Shown: positions 17,662 to 27,018, counted from the stretch's first letter. The stretch: 52,555 bases of DNA from JAFGPF01 sp964500415 (GCA_964500415.1 CAZCOB010000011.1:1-52555); one strand, 5' to 3'. Numbers and translations are program-made. Notes: generated by a model not told the origin, from the sequence alone.

Positions 17662-17690
17662 TTGACAAGTCGGCGAATTTTAGATAGGCT
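17662..17690 (+). promoter_or_regulatory. Possible promoter of the sensor kinase operon
   Basis: TTGACA at 17662-17667 and TAGGCT at 17685-17690, 17-bp spacer; perfect -35, weak -10. A start near 17697 would exclude the TTG codon at 17693 and favour ATG 17732. Confidence 0.45.
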
Positions 17691-17731
17691 TATTGATACA
17701 AAATTATGTACAGACACCCGAGGTTCAGAAA

Positions 17732-19009
17732 ATGAAACCGTCCGAACTGACCAAGGCGAAAGCTCCCAGGTCAAGAGCCAGAGCGGAGAAACAACAGCCC
17801 GAGGTACTGGTTTTAAGTAGAATCTCAGCGGCGTTAAGCGGACTGTGGGACCTTGACGCCATTCTCGGCGTCGGCCTTGATAGCGCCCTGGATATAATGA
17901 ACGGCACCATCGGCGAAATCCTGCTTATCGACGAACAAAAACAGAGCCTCTCACATATTGTCCACAGGGGACTGAGTAAAGAATTCGTCGAGAATGTAGT
18001 TATCAGCCTGGGCGAAGGGATTACCGGAAGCGTCGCCCAGACGGGTAAGGCGATTCTCCTGGAGGATATCTCCAAAGACCCGCGGGTGGCATACCGCGAA
18101 CACATTATCGCCGAAGGCCTTAAGGCATTTATCTGCGTACCTCTCCGGGCCAAAGATAATGTGCTCGGCGTCCTCAACGTGGCCACTCGTATGCCGCATA
18201 AATTTACTGACAATGACGTTCACCTTCTCTACGCCATAGGCGACCAGCTGGGTATCGCCATCGAACATGCCCGACTCTACGAACGACTGAGAGGAGCGCG
18301 CGAAAGACTGCGCAATCTCGCCCGGCAGAACCTCGTCGCCGAAGAAGATGAGCGCAGGAGAATTGCCCGCGAGCTGCACGACGAGACCAGCCAGTCGCTC
18401 TCCGGCATAGCCCTCCAGTTACAGGCATTAATAGAACTGTCCGAAATGTCCAGCAAACAGGACGATGAGTTCATCACCAGACTGAAGAAGGTGCAAACAC
18501 TCACCGTGCAGGTACATAACGAAGTAAGCCGCCTGATTTCCAACCTCCACCCGGCGCTGCTGGATACGCTGGGACTGCTCCCCGCCGTCCGCCAGCACGC
18601 CGAGAGCCGGCTGCAGGCCCTGGAAATTAATGTTTCTGTGCAAACCCGCGGGAAAGAAATGAGGTTCGCCCCGGATGTCGAGGCGGCGCTTTTCCGCTTC
18701 ATTCAGGGGGCAATAGGTAACATTATCCAGCATTCTAAAGCTAAAAACGTCACCGTCCTGCTGGAGTACCGACCGGACGAGTTCTCTATCAAGATAAGCG
18801 ATGACGGACAGGGATTCGATGTTTCCGAAATTACCGATGTCGAGGAAAGCGGACGGGGACGCGGCTTGTTCAGCATGAGAGAAAGAATTGGCTTTCTGGG
18901 CGGCACCAGCGGGATTGAATCGGTAATCGGAAAAGGAACCACCGTGTGGGCCAGGATACCGATAGGTCAGGAAATCAGCTATGCAAAAAATAAGAGTGCT
19001 GATAGTTGA
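17732..19009 (+). CDS. GAF-domain histidine kinase, NarX/DegS (HisKA_3) type
   Basis: The protein is about 425 residues if ATG 17732 is used (weak GAGGT upstream); a TTG at 17693 would add 13 residues. A GAF domain covers about residues 30-185 and has no predicted membrane segment, so the sensor is cytoplasmic. The HisKA_3 phosphoacceptor is in RRRIARELHDETSQSL (His about 216). The HATPase has ISDDGQGFDV and GRGLFSMRERIGFLGG. Kinases of this type pair with LuxR/NarL regulators, and one starts 29 nt inside this gene. The signal is unknown. Confidence 0.88.
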   Translation: MKPSELTKAKAPRSRARAEKQQPEVLVLSRISAALSGLWDLDAILGVGLDSALDIMNGTIGEILLIDEQKQSLSHIVHRGLSKEFVENVVISLGEGITGSVAQTGKAILLEDISKDPRVAYREHIIAEGLKAFICVPLRAKDNVLGVLNVATRMPHKFTDNDVHLLYAIGDQLGIAIEHARLYERLRGARERLRNLARQNLVAEEDERRRIARELHDETSQSLSGIALQLQALIELSEMSSKQDDEFITRLKKVQTLTVQVHNEVSRLISNLHPALLDTLGLLPAVRQHAESRLQALEINVSVQTRGKEMRFAPDVEAALFRFIQGAIGNIIQHSKAKNVTVLLEYRPDEFSIKISDDGQGFDVSEITDVEESGRGRGLFSMRERIGFLGGTSGIESVIGKGTTVWARIPIGQEISYAKNKSADS

Positions 19010-19634
19010 CGACCATACCATCGTCAGGGATGGCATCTGTGCTCTGCTTTCCCTCGCCGGGGATATAGATGTGGTGGGTGAAGCCACCAACGGTAACGAA
19101 GCATTGAAAATGGTCAGCGAGTTGCACCCCGATGTAGTGCTTATGGATATCGCCATGCCCATCATGGGAGGCCTGGAAGCCACTCGCCGTATCAGCAAGG
19201 AGTTCCCCGGGACAAAAGTGCTGGTTATTACCCAGCATGATGATAAGGAATATGTCTTCCCGGTTCTCGAATCCGGCGCCTCCGGCCTTATCAGCAAGGC
19301 GGGGGCCTCCTCCGAACTGGCCTCCGGCATCAGGTCTGTCCACCAGGGCAATTCCTTTCTTTCGCCGTCGGTGGCCAAGCTGCTGGTGGAAAACGTCCAG
19401 AATACGGCCGGCGAACGCAACAAACAAGACCCCTATAACAGTTTAACGAGTCGGGAGCGCGAAATACTTAAACTGCTTACCGAAGGTTATAACAACCAGG
19501 AAATAGCGGAAATGCTGGTGATTACACCCAAAACCGTTGAAGGACATAAGACAAACCTTATGTCCAAACTCGGTATCCACAATCGTATCGATTTGGTGAA
19601 ATACGCCCTGCGCAAGGGAATAATAAGCATATAA
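18981..19634 (+). CDS. NarL/FixJ-family response regulator
   Basis: The 217-residue regulator has a receiver with acidic pair Asp10-Asp11, phosphoacceptor Asp56 (VVLMDIAMP) and Lys in GLISKAGAS. The C-terminal LuxR HTH (LTSREREILKLLTEGYNNQEIAEMLVITPKTVEGHK) is complete. It overlaps the kinase gene by 29 nt, so it is almost certainly the cognate partner. Targets are unknown; the FDH-like/MetVF operon downstream is one candidate. Confidence 0.92.
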   Translation: MQKIRVLIVDDHTIVRDGICALLSLAGDIDVVGEATNGNEALKMVSELHPDVVLMDIAMPIMGGLEATRRISKEFPGTKVLVITQHDDKEYVFPVLESGASGLISKAGASSELASGIRSVHQGNSFLSPSVAKLLVENVQNTAGERNKQDPYNSLTSREREILKLLTEGYNNQEIAEMLVITPKTVEGHKTNLMSKLGIHNRIDLVKYALRKGIISI

Positions 19635-19660
19635 CTATAGCCCCCCGCTCCCCTCACTGA

Positions 19661-19705
19661 TATCTTTTCCCACCCTGCCGCCCCGTATCACCTTCGGCTT
19701 AGCCC
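19661..19705. repeat. Dispersed intergenic repeat, family 1, copy B
   Basis: TATCTTTTCCCACCC followed by a C-rich bridge and GTATCACCTTCGGCTTAGCCC-like end. See copies at 9261, 34149 and 40737. Confidence 0.65.
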
Positions 19706-19726
19706 ATTTATTCCCCCACCTGTACC

Positions 19727-19755
19727 TGTCATTCTGAGCACAGCGAAGAATCTCG
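19727..19755. repeat. Dispersed repeat, family 3 (TGTCATTCTGAG...GAAGAATCTCG), copy 1
   Basis: An imperfect palindrome in which ATTCT is mirrored by AGAAT. Other copies lie at 27019-27057 and 34211-34239. Confidence 0.6.
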
Positions 19756-19915
19756 TCATCCATCCACCGCTGTCTTTTATGCCTCTTTTCAAGGGTAAAT
19801 CCCGTTAAATTCAGGGGTTTCACCCGCCACCATCGGGGTAAACTCCCCATTCCTCTTTGTCCTCTGATGGCTTATAGTGGGAGTTATAGGCGCTTCCAGC
19901 TAAAGGAGGCTCAAA

Positions 19916-20713
19916 ATGGAAAAGAAGATTACGATTCTGGTTGTGGATGATGACCCCGAATTCGCAGAAGCCCTGAAGGAAACCCTGGAAAAAGAAAATT
20001 ACCTGGTAGTGACTGCCTCTGACCGCGAGCAGGCCGAGAAGATGGTACGTTCCCATGAGCCTGATATGATTATCCTGGGGACCATCTTACCCCGCGGAGA
20101 TGCCTTCCAGTTCCATAAGTGGATGAAGCAGACTCTGGGATTCAGCAACCTGCCCATCATGGTAATCAATGCCCCGCCGGACAAACAACTGCTCAAGGGC
20201 TGGAGAATGGACGAGGGGATGCAGTGCGACGCCGAGGACTTCCTGGCCAAGCCTGTCGAGCCGACAGCGCTGCTTCCGCGCATCCAGAAACTACTGGACA
20301 GGGCGACGAAGAAAATAAGGGTATTAATTGTGGACGACCACGCTGTCGTCAGGGATGGCATCAGGTCCGTACTCAACTTACAGAGAGATATGCAGGTGGT
20401 CGGTGAAGCGGTTAACGGCAAAGAATCACTGGAAAAGACCGCGGAACTCCTGCCCGACGTTGTCGTAATGGACATCGTCATGCCGGTGATGAACGGCTTG
20501 GACGCCGCCAGAGAGATATGTAAGAAATACAAATCGACCAAGGTACTTATGCTGACACAGTATGATGAACAGGAGAACGTTCTGGCCAGCCGCCAGGCTG
20601 GAGCCTTAGGCTTCATTCCTAAAGCGGCAGCCAGTTCACGGCTATTAACCGGAATACGCTCGGTAGCCCGTGGCGACCAGTCCTGGATAGAATCGCTTCA
20701 ACCACATAATTAG
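19916..20713 (+). CDS. Tandem-receiver protein without an output domain
   Basis: The 265-residue protein has two receivers. The first (about 1-128) keeps the acidic cluster at 11-13 and the Lys in FLAKPVEP, but has Gly55 where the phosphoacceptor Asp should be (MIILGTILP), so it is probably a pseudo-receiver. The second (about 133-255) is a complete NarL-type receiver with Asp140-Asp141, Asp186 (VVVMDIVMP) and Lys in GFIPKAAAS, closely like the one encoded at 18981, but the HTH is absent. AAGGAGG is 7 nt from ATG. The FDH-like gene follows 18 nt later, so they are probably co-transcribed. It may act as a phosphate sink or protein-interaction regulator (inference). Confidence 0.85.
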   Translation: MEKKITILVVDDDPEFAEALKETLEKENYLVVTASDREQAEKMVRSHEPDMIILGTILPRGDAFQFHKWMKQTLGFSNLPIMVINAPPDKQLLKGWRMDEGMQCDAEDFLAKPVEPTALLPRIQKLLDRATKKIRVLIVDDHAVVRDGIRSVLNLQRDMQVVGEAVNGKESLEKTAELLPDVVVMDIVMPVMNGLDAAREICKKYKSTKVLMLTQYDEQENVLASRQAGALGFIPKAAASSRLLTGIRSVARGDQSWIESLQPHN

Positions 20714-20731
20714 AGATAGCGGAGATTTTGA

Positions 20732-23422
20732 GTGGAAGCAGTTACCATTACTCTCAATGGAGTAGAGGTCAGCGGTTACGCCGGAACGACGATTCTGGAC
20801 CTGGCACAAGAGTCTGGCGTTTATATACCCACGCTCTGTCATGACCCCAACCTCGCCTCGACGGGCGCCTGCCGGATTTGCCTGGTGGAAGATGAGCGCA
20901 ACGGCGCCCTGCTCGCTTCCTGCGTTGCCCCCATCTCACCGGGTATGGTCATCAATACCAACTCGCCGCGGGTGCTGGAACACCGGAAGAAAATCCTCGA
21001 ACTCATGCTGGCGAGCCACCCCGATTCCTGTCTTGTCTGCGATAAGGGCAATCACTGTCAGTTACGTAAGCTGGCGGCGGAGATGGGCATTGGACTCATC
21101 AATTTACAGAGAATCCCCCAGATTGACACTATCGAGGAGGTCAATCCCTTCATTGAGCGTGACCTCTCCAAGTGCATCATGTGCGGCAAGTGCATCAGGG
21201 TGGACCAGGAACTCGTCGTGCAAGGAGCTATCGATTATATTCACCGGGGCACCATGGTCAAAGTTGCGACGCTGAACGACACGCCGCTGGAAAAATCCGA
21301 ATGCACCTTCTGCGGTGCCTGCGTGGCTGTCTGCCCTACCGGGGCCATCATGGAAAAGGAGCGAGTGTATACCGGTACCGCCACGACCGTGGTCACCACG
21401 ATATGCCCTTACTGTGGCTGCGGTTGCACCATCCGTCTCGGCATTAAAGACGGGAAAATAGTCGAGGCGAAACCGGCCGTTGACAGCCCGGTGAGCCGGG
21501 GCGCCCTCTGTGTCCGCGGGAGCTACGGCTGCGATTTTGTTCACAGTCCGCAGAGATTAACCCGACCGCTGGTTAAGGTTGACGGCGAGTTACAGGAGAC
21601 GACCTGGGAAGAGGCGCTATCGCGAATAGCTGACGGCTTCGGCAGAATCAGGCAAGAGCACGGGCCCGATGCCCTGGCTGTTTACGGCTCATCCAAGTGT
21701 ACCAATGAAGAGAATTATTTACTCCAGAGGTTCGCCCGGTGCGTCCTGGGCACGAATAATATCGACAACGGCAGCCGACTCTACAGCGCGGCAACCCGTA
21801 CGGGGCTGGGCGCTTCCATAGGCTATGCCGGCACGACCGGTTCAATCGATACCCTGGAAAAATCACGGGTTATCATGGTTATCGGTGCCAATCCTGAAAT
21901 ATCGGCACCGGCAGTAGCTTATGCCATCAAGCGGGCGGCCAGGTATAAAGGGGCGGAACTCATCGTTATCGACCCGCGTTATACCCCGCTGGCTCAATTT
22001 GCCAGCCTCTGGCTCAGGCCCCGGGTAGGCACCGATGTAGCCCTGCTGAACGGCCTGGCCAGAGTAATCATCGATGAAAAAAGGCTCGATGTAGAGTTCG
22101 TTACCCGCATGACGGATAACTTCAACGGCTGGGATAAGAGCCTGAAAAAATATACCCTGGGCCATGTCGAAGGCATAACCGGTATCCCCGGGAAGGATAT
22201 TCAGGCAGCTGCCCGCTTCCTGGCCGGAGCCGAGGAAGCCTCCATTGTCTACGGGAACGGGATCACCCAGCATACTTCCGGAACCGATGCCGTTTCTGCC
22301 ATTGCCAATCTGGCTATGCTCACCGGAATTACCGGGCGGCATGGTGGAATCTTCGCACTGCAACGTGAAAATAACGCCCACGGAGCCTGCGATATGGGAG
22401 TCCTCTGTGCTTTCCTCCCCGGCTACCAGAGCATCGATGACGCCGAAAGCCGGAAAAGGTTCGAGGAACGCTGGGGTTGCTCTTTACCCGCCAGAACCGG
22501 ACTGTCGGCTCTGGAAATGATGCAGGCGGTCAGAGAGGGAAAGGTCAGAGGGATGCTCATCATGGGGGAGAACCCGGTCGCCGGTTTCCCGCAGCCCACT
22601 CTGGTCAGGCAGGCTATGTCTACCCTCGACTTTCTAGTGGTCACGGATATATTCCCGACGGATACGGTAAAGCTCGCCTCGGTAGTCCTGCCGGCGGCTA
22701 GCTTCGCCGAGAAAGAGGGAACATTCACCAATTTCGAAGGCAGGGTCCAGCGACTGCATCGGGCTATCGAGCCTGCCGGTGACAGCCTGCCGGACGTGGA
22801 GATAGTGTTCCGGCTGGCGGAGGCCATGGCTTCGCCCATGACCTATCGTTCTCAGCAGGAGGTTATGGAAGAAATCGAAGAAATGGTACCCTTCTACCGC
22901 CATGTCGCCTATACCGAGACCGATTCGATGGGAATGGAGTGGGGAGACGTTGAAGATAATAGTCTGGGTAACCGGCGTCTCTATAAAGGCCTGTTCCCTA
23001 GCGGCTTCGGGCGGTTTTCGCCGGTGGAATACACTCCCCCGGCGGACGTGGCGAAAGACGGTTACCCTTTCACTTTAATGATTGGCTCCAGCCGGTATCA
23101 CTTCGGCACCGGCTCACGCACTTCGCGGTCGAGCCGGCTGAGCCGCTTCTCGCCCGGGGCTTACCTTGAGATTAGCGGCGCCGATGCCGCCAGGATAAAT
23201 ATCGGCGAGGGTGATACCGTGAAGGTCGCCTCGGCGCAGGGTGAGCTTATCACTACCGCTAAAGTCAGTAATACGCTGCCCCCCGGTCTGCTCTTTATGC
23301 CGATACCCTTCCCGGATAGCCCTGTTTATGAGCTGTTCGATACCATTCTCGATACCCAGGCCAAGGCCCCCGCGCTTAAATCGTGCGCCGTGAAGCTGGA
23401 AAGGACTGCCGCTAATGGCTAA
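20732..23422 (+). CDS. Formate-dehydrogenase-like molybdopterin/Fe-S subunit with altered active site
   Basis: The 896-residue protein has NuoG/FdhA-type domain order. A 2Fe-2S ferredoxin uses Cys36, 47, 50, 64. A His-Cys3 4Fe-4S site uses His96, Cys100, 103, 109. The first 4Fe-4S motif is C148-x2-C151-x2-C154 with Asp158 where the fourth Cys is expected. The second is complete (Cys191, 194, 197, 201). The molybdopterin domain has CPYCGCGC and Cys260. At the position of the FDH R-V-(Sec/Cys)-H motif it reads R349-L-Y351-S352, so both Mo/W ligand and catalytic His are missing. The downstream LQRENNAHGACDMG block is FDH-like. Start is GTG 20732 with GGAG. It overlaps nuoE by 8 nt. Formate oxidation is doubtful; an electron-transfer role or another substrate is inferred. 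Confidence 0.85.
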   Translation: MEAVTITLNGVEVSGYAGTTILDLAQESGVYIPTLCHDPNLASTGACRICLVEDERNGALLASCVAPISPGMVINTNSPRVLEHRKKILELMLASHPDSCLVCDKGNHCQLRKLAAEMGIGLINLQRIPQIDTIEEVNPFIERDLSKCIMCGKCIRVDQELVVQGAIDYIHRGTMVKVATLNDTPLEKSECTFCGACVAVCPTGAIMEKERVYTGTATTVVTTICPYCGCGCTIRLGIKDGKIVEAKPAVDSPVSRGALCVRGSYGCDFVHSPQRLTRPLVKVDGELQETTWEEALSRIADGFGRIRQEHGPDALAVYGSSKCTNEENYLLQRFARCVLGTNNIDNGSRLYSAATRTGLGASIGYAGTTGSIDTLEKSRVIMVIGANPEISAPAVAYAIKRAARYKGAELIVIDPRYTPLAQFASLWLRPRVGTDVALLNGLARVIIDEKRLDVEFVTRMTDNFNGWDKSLKKYTLGHVEGITGIPGKDIQAAARFLAGAEEASIVYGNGITQHTSGTDAVSAIANLAMLTGITGRHGGIFALQRENNAHGACDMGVLCAFLPGYQSIDDAESRKRFEERWGCSLPARTGLSALEMMQAVREGKVRGMLIMGENPVAGFPQPTLVRQAMSTLDFLVVTDIFPTDTVKLASVVLPAASFAEKEGTFTNFEGRVQRLHRAIEPAGDSLPDVEIVFRLAEAMASPMTYRSQQEVMEEIEEMVPFYRHVAYTETDSMGMEWGDVEDNSLGNRRLYKGLFPSGFGRFSPVEYTPPADVAKDGYPFTLMIGSSRYHFGTGSRTSRSSRLSRFSPGAYLEISGADAARINIGEGDTVKVASAQGELITTAKVSNTLPPGLLFMPIPFPDSPVYELFDTILDTQAKAPALKSCAVKLERTAANG

Positions 23423-23900
23423 AGTGAAGAAAACGCCGAAGGTTAACATGAAGCAAATAGAGAGAATAATCGCCGGTTACCGGGGTCAGAAATGGCCGCT
23501 GATACCCATGGTTGAGGAAATTCAGGCGAAGGTTGGCTATATTCCCCCGGAAAGCATACCCGTCATTGCTGGTTCTTTAGGTCTGTTCCCCAGCCAGGTA
23601 CAGGCGGTGATTACATTTTACGAGCAGCTTTATACCGAGCCCCGGGGTAAAAATATCGTCAGGGTCTGCCGGGGCACTGCCTGCCATGTGCGCGGTGGTA
23701 AGACCATCCTGAAACTGGTCAGGCAGCACCTGGGTATTGAAGAGGGAGAAACTACCGAAGATATGGAATACACGCTGGAGACCGTCGCCTGTATCGGTGT
23801 CTGTGCGCTGGCGCCGAATATCATGATTAACAAAGAAGCCTATGGAGATATGAACCCGAAAAAAGTTGCCCGATTATTTGAGAGGAGAGTGAAGGAGTAA
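23415..23900 (+). CDS. NuoE-like 2Fe-2S subunit (24-kDa/HndA family)
   Basis: The 161-residue thioredoxin-fold 2Fe-2S protein has ligands Cys85 and Cys90 (CRGTAC) and Cys126 and Cys130 (CIGVC). The N-terminal helical part (PMVEEIQAKVGYIPPESIPVIA) is typical of the family. It passes electrons between the flavin subunit at 23902 and the Fe-S chain of the subunit at 20732. It overlaps the upstream stop and lies 1 nt before the next start region, so stoichiometric expression is likely. Confidence 0.92.
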   Translation: MAKVKKTPKVNMKQIERIIAGYRGQKWPLIPMVEEIQAKVGYIPPESIPVIAGSLGLFPSQVQAVITFYEQLYTEPRGKNIVRVCRGTACHVRGGKTILKLVRQHLGIEEGETTEDMEYTLETVACIGVCALAPNIMINKEAYGDMNPKKVARLFERRVKE

Positions 23901-23901
23901 T

Positions 23902-26900
23902 ATGCCGCAGAAGCGCAAGGTATTTGTCTGCCGGGGCACCGGGTGCGTCTCGGGTGGCGGCGACGCTGTCTATGAAGCTCTCAGGGCAGAACTGAAAAAA
24001 CAGGGGGTAACCGGAGCCGAAATCGACTTTACCGGCTGTCACGGCTTCTGCCAGCAGGGACCTAATGTCGTGGTGGAACCCGATGGCATCTTCTACACCC
24101 ATGTCGACGCAGACGATGCCGCCGATATCGTTACTTCACACCTCCGCGACGGTAAGCCGGTTGAGCGACTCTTCTACCACGACCCGGTGACCGACGAAGC
24201 AATACCGCAATATTCGGATATTAAATTCTATCAGGGGCAGGAGCGTGTCGTCCTGCGCAACTGCGGGCATATCAACCCCGAGCGTATTAACGATTATATC
24301 GACCGAGGAGGGTATCAGTCACTCAAGAAAGTGGTCTTCATGATGAAGCCGGAAGAAATTATCGACCTAGTAAAGAGTTCCGGTCTGCGAGGCCGGGGTG
24401 GTGCAGGCTTTCCTACCGCTACCAAGTGGGAGTTCTGCCGTAAAGCCCCCGGCGACCAGAAATATATGATATGCAACGCCGATGAAGGTGACCCCGGCGC
24501 TTTCATGGACCGCTCTATTTTAGAAGCCGACCCTCATGCCGTCCTGGAGGGGCTGGCTATTGCCGCTTATGCCATCGGCGCCAGCGAGGGTTATATCTAT
24601 ATCCGCGCCGAGTACCCGCTGGCCGTTAAGCGACTGCACACGGCGCTGGAACAGGCAAAGGAAAGAAATTTCCTCGGTAAAGGCATCCTCGGCTCGGATT
24701 TTAATTTAACGGTGCATATCAAGGAAGGCGCCGGTGCTTTCGTCTGCGGGGAGGAGACGGCGCTGATAGCGTCCATCGAAAGCCGGCGCGGCATGCCCCG
24801 CCCCCGCCCGCCCTTCCCGGCCAACTCCGGCCTGGATGGCAAACCGACCATCATCAATAACGTAAAAACGCTGGCTACCGTCCCGGTCATTATTGAAAAA
24901 GGTGCCGACTGGTTTGCCGGCATCGGTACGGAGAAGAGCAAGGGCACGGCTGTTTTTGCTCTTACCGGAAAAATCGCCAACAGCGGGCTGGTCGAGGTGC
25001 CCATGGGCACGCCCTTATCCCACATCGTCTATAAAGTGGGGGGCGGCATCCCGCGACAGCGCCGCCTCAAGGCGGTGCAGACCGGCGGCCCTTCCGGGGG
25101 CTGCATCCCCGCCCGCCTCATCGAAACGCCCATTGAGTACGAAACGCTGGCCAGTTTAGGGTCGATTATGGGCTCCGGCGGCATGGTAATCATGGATGAA
25201 GCCACCTGCATGGTGGAAATAGCCCGGTACTTCCTCAGCTTTACCCAGGCGGAGTCCTGTGGTAAATGCACCCCGTGCCGGCTGGGCACGCGGCAGATGT
25301 TAGAAATACTGACCAGAATCACCGAGGGCAAGGGACGCGACGAGGATATCGACGACCTGCTTGCCATCGCTAAAACCGTTAAAGAATGCTCGCTCTGCGG
25401 GCTGGGGCAGACAGCCCCCAACCCGGTCCTTTCCACCATCAAATATTTCCGCGACGAGTACGAAGCGCATATCCGGGAAAAGAAATGCCCGGCGGCCGTG
25501 TGCGAAGCGTTGATGATTTCCCCCTGCCAGCATACCTGCCCGGTGGGTATCAACATCCCTAAATATGTCGCCTTTATCGCCGATGGCGATTATCAGGCAT
25601 CTATCGAGACCATCCGGGAGCGTAATCCCTTCGCCGCCGTTTGCGGTCGCATCTGTCACCACCCCTGCGAAGGCCGCTGCCGCCGCGGCGACCTTGATGA
25701 ACCCGTGGCTATCAGGACACTGAAGCGGTTTGCCGCCGACTGGTATGCGGAACACGGCTCCGAAACTGGTGATATCGAGCCTTTCCCCGTCACCAAGAAA
25801 GAAAAAATAGCCGTGGTGGGGGCGGGACCCACCGGTCTGGCCTGCGCCTACTTCCTGGCGCAGGCCGGCTATGCGGTAACCGTCTTCGAAGCCCTGCCCG
25901 TGGGCGGTGGCATGCTCTCGGTAGCCATACCGGAGTTCCGCCTGCCCCACACCGCTATCGAGCAGGACATCGACTATATTGTGAAGCGGGGGGTAGAGAT
26001 TAAATACGATACCCCAATTAATACCAATTTTACCGTGGAAGATTTGAAAAAAGACGGCTATGCCTCCATCTTTATCGCCGCCGGCGCCCAGCGGAGCCAG
26101 CGCCTGGGTATACCCGGAGAAGTCGAGGATATCGAAGGCCTCTTCTACGGGCTGAGGTTCCTCCGTGACGTCAGGCTGGGCAGAGAGGTAAATGTAGGCA
26201 AGCGGGTGGCTATCATCGGTGGCGGTAACGTCGCCCTGGATGCCGCCCGGACTGCCCTGCGCCTCGGCGCTGACGAGACCAGCATCTACTACCGCCGTTC
26301 GCGTGACGAGATGCCGGTGTCCGATATTGAATATGAAGAAGCCGTTACCGAGGGCGTTACGATTAATTTCCTTGCCAACCCGACCAGGATTACCAGCGAT
26401 AACTGGAAAATATCCGGCCTGCAATGTACCCGCATGAAGCTGGGAGAGCCCGATGACAGCGGCCGGCGCCGCCCTGTCCCCATCGAAGGCTCGGAGTTCA
26501 CCGTCGCAGCAGATACGGTTATTGCCGCCGTTGGGCAGGCGCCCGACCTTTCCTTCCTGCCTACGGACAGCGCCCTGGAACGTACCCGCTGGGAGACTCT
26601 GGTAGTCGATAGTAATTCCCTGGCGACCAATGTCCCCGGTGTCTTTGCTGGCGGCGACTTCGTCACCGGGCCGGACATGGTTGTTAATGCCATCGCCGCC
26701 GGGAGGCGGGGAGCCATCGCTATCGATAAGTACCTCAGGGGTGATGATTCGCGGGTCGAAATCTACGACCGAAAAACCGAGTTAGCCGAAGGAGCTGCCG
26801 CCCCGGAGCTTGAAGAATCATGGGAACTGAAACCGAGGTCTGAAGTGAAGACATTACCGTTGCCGGACAGGAGAGCCAGCTTTACGGAGATAGAGCTCGG

Positions 26901-26964
26901 CTTTTCCGAGGATGTAGCCCGGCGGGAGGCAAAACGGTGCCTGAGGTGCGACCTTGAAACCTAG
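23902..26964 (+). CDS. NuoF/HndC-like NADH-FMN subunit fused to a GltD-like FAD/NAD(P)H module
   Basis: The 1020-residue fusion starts with a thioredoxin-like 2Fe-2S domain (Cys10, 15, 46, 50). The NuoF core has GRGGAGFP at 164-171, CNADEGDPGAF and a 4Fe-4S site (Cys453, 456, 459, 499). In HndC/HydB-type proteins the next part is a 2x4Fe-4S ferredoxin; here the chain runs through CPAAVCEAL directly into a Fer4_20 domain (Cys542, 546, 581, 585, 589, 593). Two Rossmann domains follow (VGAGPTG at 639-645, IIGGGNVALDAA, AGGDFVTGPDM), ending CLRCDLET. The protein therefore has sites for FMN, FAD and two nicotinamide nucleotides, resembling parts of bifurcating Nfn/Hyd/Stn-type complexes. A bifurcating role is inference. 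Confidence 0.88.
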   Translation: MPQKRKVFVCRGTGCVSGGGDAVYEALRAELKKQGVTGAEIDFTGCHGFCQQGPNVVVEPDGIFYTHVDADDAADIVTSHLRDGKPVERLFYHDPVTDEAIPQYSDIKFYQGQERVVLRNCGHINPERINDYIDRGGYQSLKKVVFMMKPEEIIDLVKSSGLRGRGGAGFPTATKWEFCRKAPGDQKYMICNADEGDPGAFMDRSILEADPHAVLEGLAIAAYAIGASEGYIYIRAEYPLAVKRLHTALEQAKERNFLGKGILGSDFNLTVHIKEGAGAFVCGEETALIASIESRRGMPRPRPPFPANSGLDGKPTIINNVKTLATVPVIIEKGADWFAGIGTEKSKGTAVFALTGKIANSGLVEVPMGTPLSHIVYKVGGGIPRQRRLKAVQTGGPSGGCIPARLIETPIEYETLASLGSIMGSGGMVIMDEATCMVEIARYFLSFTQAESCGKCTPCRLGTRQMLEILTRITEGKGRDEDIDDLLAIAKTVKECSLCGLGQTAPNPVLSTIKYFRDEYEAHIREKKCPAAVCEALMISPCQHTCPVGINIPKYVAFIADGDYQASIETIRERNPFAAVCGRICHHPCEGRCRRGDLDEPVAIRTLKRFAADWYAEHGSETGDIEPFPVTKKEKIAVVGAGPTGLACAYFLAQAGYAVTVFEALPVGGGMLSVAIPEFRLPHTAIEQDIDYIVKRGVEIKYDTPINTNFTVEDLKKDGYASIFIAAGAQRSQRLGIPGEVEDIEGLFYGLRFLRDVRLGREVNVGKRVAIIGGGNVALDAARTALRLGADETSIYYRRSRDEMPVSDIEYEEAVTEGVTINFLANPTRITSDNWKISGLQCTRMKLGEPDDSGRRRPVPIEGSEFTVAADTVIAAVGQAPDLSFLPTDSALERTRWETLVVDSNSLATNVPGVFAGGDFVTGPDMVVNAIAAGRRGAIAIDKYLRGDDSRVEIYDRKTELAEGAAAPELEESWELKPRSEVKTLPLPDRRASFTEIELGFSEDVARREAKRCLRCDLET

Positions 26965-26979
26965 AGCACGAACTGCTAT

Positions 26980-27011
<32 letters not shown>

Positions 27012-27018
27012 CCCACCT

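Noticed and set aside
18428..19423. 331-codon minus-strand ORF
   Set aside because: It is antisense to the histidine kinase and response regulator genes, both with complete motifs.
20732..23422. Selenocysteine codon in the FDH-like gene
   Set aside because: There is no in-frame TGA; the codon at the active-site position is a plain Tyr codon.
25300..26424. 374-codon minus-strand ORF
   Set aside because: It is a shadow of the NuoF-GltD gene with no recognisable protein features.
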